A DNA stretch of 9,416 nucleotides, taken from assembly GCA_029264225.1 (NCBI GenBank), contig JARICB010000043.1:1-9416 (forward strand). Reading direction: 5' to 3'. Shown here piece after piece: positions 5,657-9,416 of this stretch (position 1 is its first letter; each line of letters starts with the position of its first letter). The notes under the pieces are model-generated. The model was not told where the DNA came from and searched no databases. It saw nothing but the letters and a program-made list of their open reading frames with translations. Made by a program: the position numbers and the translations under genes. The DNA comes from Nocardioides sp. (GTDB lineage Bacteria > Actinomycetota > Actinomycetes > Propionibacteriales > Nocardioidaceae).

Positions 5657-6479
5657 ACGCCACGACGACGCCCATGCCGAGCAGGATCAGCATGGTGACG
5701 CCCAGTAGCACCCGGTAGATCACGAACGGTGCGTAGGAGTTCGTGGAGACGTAGCGCAGCAACCAGGCGATCGCCGCATAGCCAACGAGGAAGCTCACGA
5801 TGGTGGCCACCAGGGTCGGTCCCCAGCCGTAGGCGTTGTCGCCGCCGGGCACCTCCTTGAGCTCGTAGAGCCCGGCACCGATCACGGCCGGGATGGCAAG
5901 CAGAAAGGCGTAGCGGGTCGCAGCCTCGCGTTCGAAGCCGAGCGCGCGGCCCATTGAGATGGTGGCGCCGCTGCGCGAGACTCCCGGCACCAGAGCCAGT
6001 GCCTGGGCCAGCCCCATCAGGATCGCCTCGCGCATCCCGATGTCCTTGAGCCGCTTGTCGTCGCTGCTGAAACGATCGGCGATGCCCAGCGCGATGCCCA
6101 TCACGATCAGCGTCGTGACGATGATCCAGAGGTTGCGGAAGTCGCGCTCGATGACGTCCTTGAGAAGCACGCCGAGGATGACGATCGGCAGCGACCCGAT
6201 GATGATGAACCAGCCCATCCGGGCGTCGAAGTGGCCGCGCCACTCCGGTTTGAAGAGCGAGAGCAGCCAGGCCTTGCCAATGCGCCAGATGTCGTGACGG
6301 AAGTAGATCAGCACTGCCAGTTCGGTGCCGATCTGGATCACGGCTGTGAAGGCCGCCCCCGGGTCACCCCAGCCGAACAGTTCGGGGAAGAACCGTAGGT
6401 GGGCGCTGCTTGAGATCGGCAGGAACTCGGTGAACCCCTGGATGAGCCCGAGCACGACAGCCTTGAGGAGATCGGTCAC
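5655..6479 (-). CDS. uppP: Undecaprenyl-diphosphatase (UppP/BacA)
   Basis: UppP removes a phosphate from undecaprenyl diphosphate at the membrane, recycling the lipid carrier for peptidoglycan and other envelope polymers; extra copies confer bacitracin tolerance in some bacteria. The 274-residue protein is highly hydrophobic with about eight membrane segments. Signature motif 1 is QGFTEFLPISSSAH (14-27), giving E18 and H27. Motif 2 is LVPGVSRSGATISMGR (163-178), with R169 equivalent to the catalytic arginine of E. coli UppP. The first acidic residue of motif 1 in E. coli is glutamine (Q14) here, which I believe is common in actinobacteria. The GTG at 6479 is chosen because it starts the family-like VTDLLKAVVLG and has TAGGCT 8 nt before it. 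It is convergent with corA and divergent from the aldo/keto reductase. In M. tuberculosis the corresponding gene also lies beside the mshC-linked cluster (from memory). Confidence 0.95.
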   Translation of the reverse strand: MTDLLKAVVLGLIQGFTEFLPISSSAHLRFFPELFGWGDPGAAFTAVIQIGTELAVLIYFRHDIWRIGKAWLLSLFKPEWRGHFDARMGWFIIIGSLPIVILGVLLKDVIERDFRNLWIIVTTLIVMGIALGIADRFSSDDKRLKDIGMREAILMGLAQALALVPGVSRSGATISMGRALGFEREAATRYAFLLAIPAVIGAGLYELKEVPGGDNAYGWGPTLVATIVSFLVGYAAIAWLLRYVSTNSYAPFVIYRVLLGVTMLILLGMGVVVA

Positions 6480-6487
6480 GAGGCAGC

Positions 6488-6493
6488 AGCCTA
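6488..6493 (-). promoter_or_regulatory. Candidate -10 element for uppP
   Basis: The minus strand reads TAGGCT, ending 8 nt before the GTG at 6479. The transcript would have no or only a 1-2 nt leader. The segment 17 bp upstream reads ACAATG, a poor -35. Confidence 0.45.
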
Positions 6494-6498
6494 CGGGC

Positions 6499-6522
6499 GT
6501 GATCCGACCACATTGTGATCGG
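6499..6522. repeat. Direct repeat GTGATC, 16-bp period, in the uppP-AKR gap
   Basis: GTGATCCG (6499-6506) and GTGATCGG (6515-6522) are near-identical copies 16 bp apart, just upstream of the uppP -10. They could be half-sites for a regulator. Two short copies in a GATC-prone, GC-rich genome may also be chance. Confidence 0.25.
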
Positions 6523-6563
6523 CCGCGCGGCGAGCCACCGTATGAGCGTGCGGACCTCGTGGC

Positions 6564-6569
6564 TAATCT
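6564..6569 (+). promoter_or_regulatory. Candidate -10 element for the aldo/keto reductase gene
   Basis: TAATCT ends 7 nt before the ATG at 6577, matching the leaderless arrangement seen elsewhere in the window. No Shine-Dalgarno sequence precedes the ATG, and no consensus -35 is visible. Confidence 0.55.
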
Positions 6570-6576
6570 CTGGCGC

Positions 6577-7524
6577 ATGCAGCAGCGCTCGCTCGGCTCC
6601 ACCGGGCTCAAGGTCTCCCGTCTCGGTCTCGGCACGATGACGTGGGGTCGCGACACCGACGAGCACGAGGCTCGCGACCAACTGATCGCCTTCACCGAGC
6701 AGGGCGGCACCCTGATCGATACCGCCGCGGGCTACGGCGACGGCGCCAGCGAGGACCTGATCGGCACCCTGATAGGTGACGTCGTGGGTCGAGACGACAT
6801 CGTGCTGGCCACCAAGGCCGGCATCTCGCGGCGAACGGGTGAGCGGGTCACCGACACCTCGCGCGGCCACCTCCTGACGTCACTCGATGCCTCGCTCAAG
6901 CGACTCCGCGTCGACCACGTCGACCTGTGGCAGGTACACGTGTGGACCGATGGCACCCCACTCGAGGAGACCCTGGCGGCGCTCGACTACGCGATCACTT
7001 CGGGGCGTGCCTCGTATGTCGGCATCTCGAACTACTCCGGCTGGCAGACGGCCCAGGCCGCCACCTGGCAACGCGCAGTGCCGGGGCGTACGCCGCTGGC
7101 CTCGACCCAGGTGGAATATTCGCTGCTGGCCCGCTCGATCGAGCATGAGGTGCTCCCGGCTGCGGCCGCCCTCGGCCTCGGAGTGCTGCCCTGGTCACCG
7201 CTGGGTCGCGGGGTGCTGACCGGGAAATACCGCGGTGGCACCCCGTCGGACTCTCGGGCAGCGTCGCCGCACTTCGCGTCTTTCGTGAACAGCTATCTGG
7301 ACGAGCGCGGCCGCGGAATCGTGGAGAGCGTCGTGCGGGCCGCCGAGGGACTGGGCTGGTCCCCGCTCGAGGTGGCGCTTGTCTGGGTGCGCGACCGGCC
7401 GGGCGTGACGGCGCCCATTGTCGGCGCCCGCACAGCCGCCCAGCTCGTTCCTGCCCTCGGAGTGGAGGACCTGGTCCTACCGCAGGAGATCATCGACGCC
7501 CTCGACGACGTGAGCGGAGACTGA
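6577..7524 (+). CDS. Aldo/keto reductase
   Basis: This 315-residue protein is a member of the NADPH-dependent aldo/keto reductase superfamily, a cytoplasmic TIM barrel that reduces aldehydes and ketones; the substrate cannot be read from sequence. It opens with QRSLGSTGLKVSRLGLGTMT (2-21). The catalytic tetrad is complete: D48 and Y53 in LIDTAAGYG, K80 in LATKAG, and H121 in WQVHVW. VGISNYS (148-154), PWSPLGRGVLTGKY (205-218) and the cofactor-binding IVGARTAAQL (281-290) follow in the usual order. The reading frame extends upstream of the ATG at 6577, but the family start and the TAATCT hexamer 7 nt before it support 6577. It is divergent from uppP and followed after 2 nt by a DUF5703 gene, with which it is probably co-transcribed. 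Confidence 0.95.
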   Translation: MQQRSLGSTGLKVSRLGLGTMTWGRDTDEHEARDQLIAFTEQGGTLIDTAAGYGDGASEDLIGTLIGDVVGRDDIVLATKAGISRRTGERVTDTSRGHLLTSLDASLKRLRVDHVDLWQVHVWTDGTPLEETLAALDYAITSGRASYVGISNYSGWQTAQAATWQRAVPGRTPLASTQVEYSLLARSIEHEVLPAAAALGLGVLPWSPLGRGVLTGKYRGGTPSDSRAASPHFASFVNSYLDERGRGIVESVVRAAEGLGWSPLEVALVWVRDRPGVTAPIVGARTAAQLVPALGVEDLVLPQEIIDALDDVSGD

Positions 7525-7526
7525 CC

Positions 7527-7751
7527 ATGCCCCGTGCGCACCGCCGCCCACCACGCCCCGGCGTGGAGTGGGAGTTCGACACGATGACCGTGCCTCCCGA
7601 CTTCTCCCGCAACGTGGTGACCCGCCTGCTCGTGGAGCGTGCCGAGCACGGTGGCTGGGAGCTCGATCGGTTGCGCATCGGCGACGACGGCGTACGCCGC
7701 GTGGTGCTGCGGCGCAAGATCATCAGGCAGCGACTGACCCTCTTCGCCTGA
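7527..7751 (+). CDS. Small DUF5703 family protein
   Basis: This 74-residue basic protein has no known function. It matches the actinobacterial DUF5703 family as I recall it: EWEFDTMTVPPDFSRNVVTR (14-33) followed by HGGWELDRLRI (41-51) and the Arg-rich VRRVVLRRKIIRQR (56-69). The pattern suggests a compact alpha/beta fold with no cysteines and no membrane segment. A GGAG at 7515-7518 lies 7 nt before the ATG, inside the end of the aldo/keto reductase gene whose stop is 2 nt upstream, so translation is likely coupled. It is one of few genes here with a clear Shine-Dalgarno site, consistent with an internal operon position. It converges on the M20 hydrolase gene. Confidence 0.85.
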   Translation: MPRAHRRPPRPGVEWEFDTMTVPPDFSRNVVTRLLVERAEHGGWELDRLRIGDDGVRRVVLRRKIIRQRLTLFA

Positions 7752-7776
7752 GCCTGCGGCCCCGTCGGTGGGCTCA
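7749..7776. terminator. Hairpin spanning both stop codons of convergent DUF5703 and M20 genes
   Basis: TGAGCC (7749-7754) and GGCTCA (7771-7776) are perfectly complementary and extend to a 9-bp stem with two G-T pairs (through 7757/7768) and a 10-nt loop. The outermost triplets are the two stop codons themselves. No T-tract follows. A shared bidirectional terminator is likely but not proven. Confidence 0.45.
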
Positions 7777-9108
7777 GATGTCGTCGAGGAACCGGTCGAA
7801 GACCCGTGCGCCGAACTCGAGGGCATCGACTGGGACCCGCTCGTCGACGCCGTGGAACAGCGCCGTGAAGTCCAGGTCGGCGGGCAGTCGCAGCGGCGCG
7901 AAGCCGTAGGAACGCATTCCGAGCTTGTTGAAGTGCTTGGCGTCGGTGCCGCCACTCATCAGGTAGGGAGCGACCACGGCGCCCGGGTCCTCTGCGAACA
8001 ACGAGCGGGTCATGGCTGCGACGAGGTCGCCGTCGTAGGGCGTCTCCCAGGGCTGCTGGTGGGAGAGGAACTCGAAATCGATGCCGTCGCCGGCCAAGGA
8101 ACGCAGGGTGTCGAAGAACTCGTCCTCGTAGCCGGGCAGGAAACGTCCGTCGATATGGGCGCTCGCTTCGGTAGGGATCACGTTGACCTTGTAGCCGGCC
8201 CCGAGCTGGGTCGGGTTGGCGGTGTTGCGGATGACTGCGCCGAGCATCCTGGCCGCGCCACCGAACTCCTCGATCAGCGTCTCGGCGTTCTCCGGGGTCG
8301 CTTCGGTGCCGGCGATGTCGGCCACTGCTGCGAGCAGCACCTCCATGGTGGGGGTCAGTCGCACCGGCCACTGGTGCGCGCCGATGCGCGCCACCGCGCC
8401 GGCGAGGCGGGTCACGGCGTTCTCGGTGTTGATCATCGAGCCGTGGCCAGCGCGGCCTCGGGCGGTGAGCTTCATCCAGGCCATGCCCTTCTCGGCCGCC
8501 TCGATCAGGTAGACCCGGCGTCCACGGATGGTGGCGCTGAAGCCGCCGACCTCCCCGATGGCCTCGGTACAGTCGGCCAGTTCATCGCGGTGCTGCTCCA
8601 CCAGGAACTGGGCCCCCTTGTGCCCACCGGCCTCCTCGTCGGCGGTCAGACAGATGACGATCTCGCGCTCGGGGACGCGCCCGGCCCGTGCCCTGGCTCG
8701 CACGACGCTGAGCAGCATCGCGTCGAAGTCCTTCATGTCGACGGCGCCCCGGCCCCAGACGTAGCCGTCCTGGATGTCGCCCGAGAACGGGTCGACCTGC
8801 CAGTCGTCTGCTGCCGCCGGTACGACGTCGAGGTGGCCGTGGATGAGCAGCGGTGCCCGGTTGCCTGCTCCCCCGCCCCACCGGGCCACGAGCGAGGTTC
8901 GCCCGGGCTCGGACTCGTAGAGGGTCGACTCGATACCCACCTCGTCAAGCAGGGTCGCGGCGTAGGTCGCTGCTGCGCGCTCCCCCGGACCGGTGTCGTC
9001 GCCGTAGTTGGAGGTGTCGATCCGGATCAGTTGACGGCACAGTTCGACGACCTCGCCGGCAGGATCGTGCAGGGAGTTGACCGGCTCGTTCTCCGAGGTC
9101 TGCGACAT
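7774..9108 (-). CDS. M20 family metallohydrolase (M20/M25/M40; dipeptidase/deacylase type)
   Basis: This 444-residue protein belongs to the M20 di-zinc hydrolases (ArgE/DapE/carboxypeptidase-like), which cleave peptide or acyl-amide bonds. The metal-binding residues are all visible: H92 and D94 in HGHLDVVP (90-97), D124 in GAVDMKD, E158/E159 in TADEEAGG (the catalytic base and a ligand), the acidic position in IGEVGG near 186, and H419 in FHGVDE. The dimerisation-domain marker GRAGHGSM (218-225) and SGGTDAKHF (385-393) are also present. The substrate is unknown; general peptidase and N-acyl amino acid hydrolase are both possible. There is no signal peptide, so it is cytoplasmic. The ATG at 9108 is preceded by only a weak purine stretch; CAGGAT at 9115-9120 (minus strand), 6 nt before the ATG, could be a degenerate -10. 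It is convergent with DUF5703 and divergent from tRNA-Leu. Confidence 0.93.
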   Translation of the reverse strand: MSQTSENEPVNSLHDPAGEVVELCRQLIRIDTSNYGDDTGPGERAAATYAATLLDEVGIESTLYESEPGRTSLVARWGGGAGNRAPLLIHGHLDVVPAAADDWQVDPFSGDIQDGYVWGRGAVDMKDFDAMLLSVVRARARAGRVPEREIVICLTADEEAGGHKGAQFLVEQHRDELADCTEAIGEVGGFSATIRGRRVYLIEAAEKGMAWMKLTARGRAGHGSMINTENAVTRLAGAVARIGAHQWPVRLTPTMEVLLAAVADIAGTEATPENAETLIEEFGGAARMLGAVIRNTANPTQLGAGYKVNVIPTEASAHIDGRFLPGYEDEFFDTLRSLAGDGIDFEFLSHQQPWETPYDGDLVAAMTRSLFAEDPGAVVAPYLMSGGTDAKHFNKLGMRSYGFAPLRLPADLDFTALFHGVDERVPVDALEFGARVFDRFLDDI

Positions 9109-9156
9109 GCGCCCATCCTGCCCCGGTCGCCGTACATTTGAGAGGTCTGCCCCGAT

Positions 9157-9186
9157 TCAAGTTCCAGCCGAGTGCTTTGGTACCTT
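9157..9186 (+). promoter_or_regulatory. Candidate promoter of tRNA-Leu
   Basis: TTCAAG (9157-9162), an 18-bp spacer and TACCTT (9181-9186) form a plausible promoter. Transcription would start near 9193, about 6 nt before the mature tRNA 5' end. The -10 is good, the -35 is weak. Confidence 0.45.
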
Positions 9187-9198
9187 TCTCCAGCACTC

Positions 9199-9284
9199 GT
9201 CCGGGTGGCGGAATTGGTAGACGCGCTAGCTTGAGGTGCTAGTGCCCGTATTAGGGCGTGGGGGTTCAAGTCCCCCCTCGGACA
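9199..9284 (+). tRNA. tRNA-Leu (anticodon GAG)
   Basis: This folds as a complete class II tRNA of 86 nt. The acceptor stem pairs GTCCGGG (9199-9205) with CTCGGAC (9277-9283), with one G-T pair. The anticodon stem is CTAGC/GCTAG (9226-9230, 9238-9242) around loop TTGAGGT, giving anticodon GAG at 9233-9235, which reads CUC and CUU. A long variable arm (GCCC/GGGC stem with a 6-nt loop, 9244-9257), typical of leucine tRNAs, and a T-arm (GGGGG, loop TTCAAGT, CCCCC at 9260-9276) are present. The discriminator base is A9284. CCA is not encoded, so it must be added enzymatically. Confidence 0.97.
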
Positions 9285-9287
9285 CTG

Positions 9288-9318
9288 AGAAGGCTCCGGC
9301 TCCACGGGGCCTTTTCTT
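9288..9318 (+). terminator. Rho-independent terminator after tRNA-Leu
   Basis: AAGGCTCCG (9290-9298) pairs with CGGGGCCTT (9305-9313), nine pairs with one T-G, closing a 6-nt loop GCTCCA. A T-rich run (TTTTCTT, 9312-9318) follows. It begins 5 nt after the tRNA and is the only classical intrinsic terminator seen in the window. Confidence 0.85.
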
Positions 9319-9381
9319 CATTTACCGACGCTGCTCAGCCGCGCTGTTTCGTGGCCGGAAACTGCCCCTCCTTGCTGTTGC

Positions 9382-9402
9382 TTCCCCATGCTGAGTGGGG
9401 AA
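9382..9402. repeat. Perfect 7-bp inverted repeat near the right edge
   Basis: TTCCCCA (9382-9388) and TGGGGAA (9396-9402) flank a 7-nt loop. There is no T-tract, so it is not an obvious terminator; it could be an operator or part of a structure that continues beyond the edge. The surrounding 9319-9416 is less GC-rich than the genes (about 58% by hand count over the last 100 bases) and holds no gene I can support. Confidence 0.35.
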
Positions 9403-9416
9403 ACCAACACTCTGCA

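Noticed and set aside
7768..9141. Plus-strand open frame (457 codons) antisense to the M20 hydrolase
   Set aside because: The minus-strand protein has a complete set of M20 metal ligands; the plus-strand frame is its complementary shadow.
9027..9305. Minus-strand open frame across the tRNA gene (contains GDLNPHAL)
   Set aside because: This is the well-known spurious translation of a tRNA-Leu gene's reverse strand, and it also overlaps the M20 start.
9318..9416. Minus-strand frame at the right edge (with an internal ATG at 9389) as a gene
   Set aside because: It has 32 codons plus stop, no recognisable motif and relaxed third-position GC (20 of 32). It could be a real gene tail, but nothing in the window supports annotating it.
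1..9416. CRISPR array, insertion sequence, prophage or toxin-antitoxin pair
   Set aside because: No spaced repeats, transposase, terminal inverted repeats, integrase or toxin-like small gene pair was seen on either strand.

Overview
The window is chromosomal DNA from a high-GC actinobacterium. The evidence is a mycothiol gene (mshC), the actinobacterial families DUF3090, SCO1664-type and DUF5703, strongly G/C-ending codons, frequent GTG starts and many TANNNT hexamers placed directly before start codons (the leaderless-transcript pattern of this phylum). A Nocardioides-like member of the Propionibacteriales is my best guess, but the sequence alone does not fix the genus. Nearly all of the DNA is coding. 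I see no phage, insertion sequence, CRISPR array or other accessory element; this is a conserved housekeeping neighbourhood.

Layout, left to right. (1) The first 88 codons of a cobalamin-dependent methionine synthase (metH) run off the left edge on the minus strand. (2) A 155-bp divergent gap carries several TGGAC/GTCCA elements. (3) A PAC2-family gene on the plus strand follows. (4) A four-gene minus-strand cluster, in transcription order: a histidine-phosphatase 'phosphomutase', DUF3090, an SCO1664-type kinase-like protein, and mshC (cysteine ligase of mycothiol synthesis). (5) corA (plus) diverges from the cluster across only 43 bp. (6) uppP (minus) is convergent with corA. (7) An aldo/keto reductase plus a small DUF5703 gene (plus) diverge from uppP. 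(8) An M20-family metallohydrolase (minus) is convergent with that pair. (9) tRNA-Leu(GAG) (plus) is followed by an intrinsic terminator and about 100 bp with no recognisable gene.

How the genes relate. MshC joins cysteine to GlcN-inositol in mycothiol synthesis. The three genes upstream of it have no settled role, but to my knowledge they keep company with mshC and uppP in other actinobacteria, including the Rv2130c-Rv2136c region of M. tuberculosis (from memory). The phosphatase/kinase-like/zinc-ribbon trio is the most interesting part of the window, because the phosphatase step of mycothiol synthesis ('MshA2') still lacks an accepted gene.

Regulatory reading. Three genes of the minus-strand cluster share the same spacing, TAGGGT-N7-ATG. 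PAC2, corA, uppP and the aldo/keto reductase have similar TANNNT boxes 6-8 nt before the start. All three convergent junctions hold an inverted repeat between or across the two stop codons. No single spectacular new system is evident; the findings are moderate leads.
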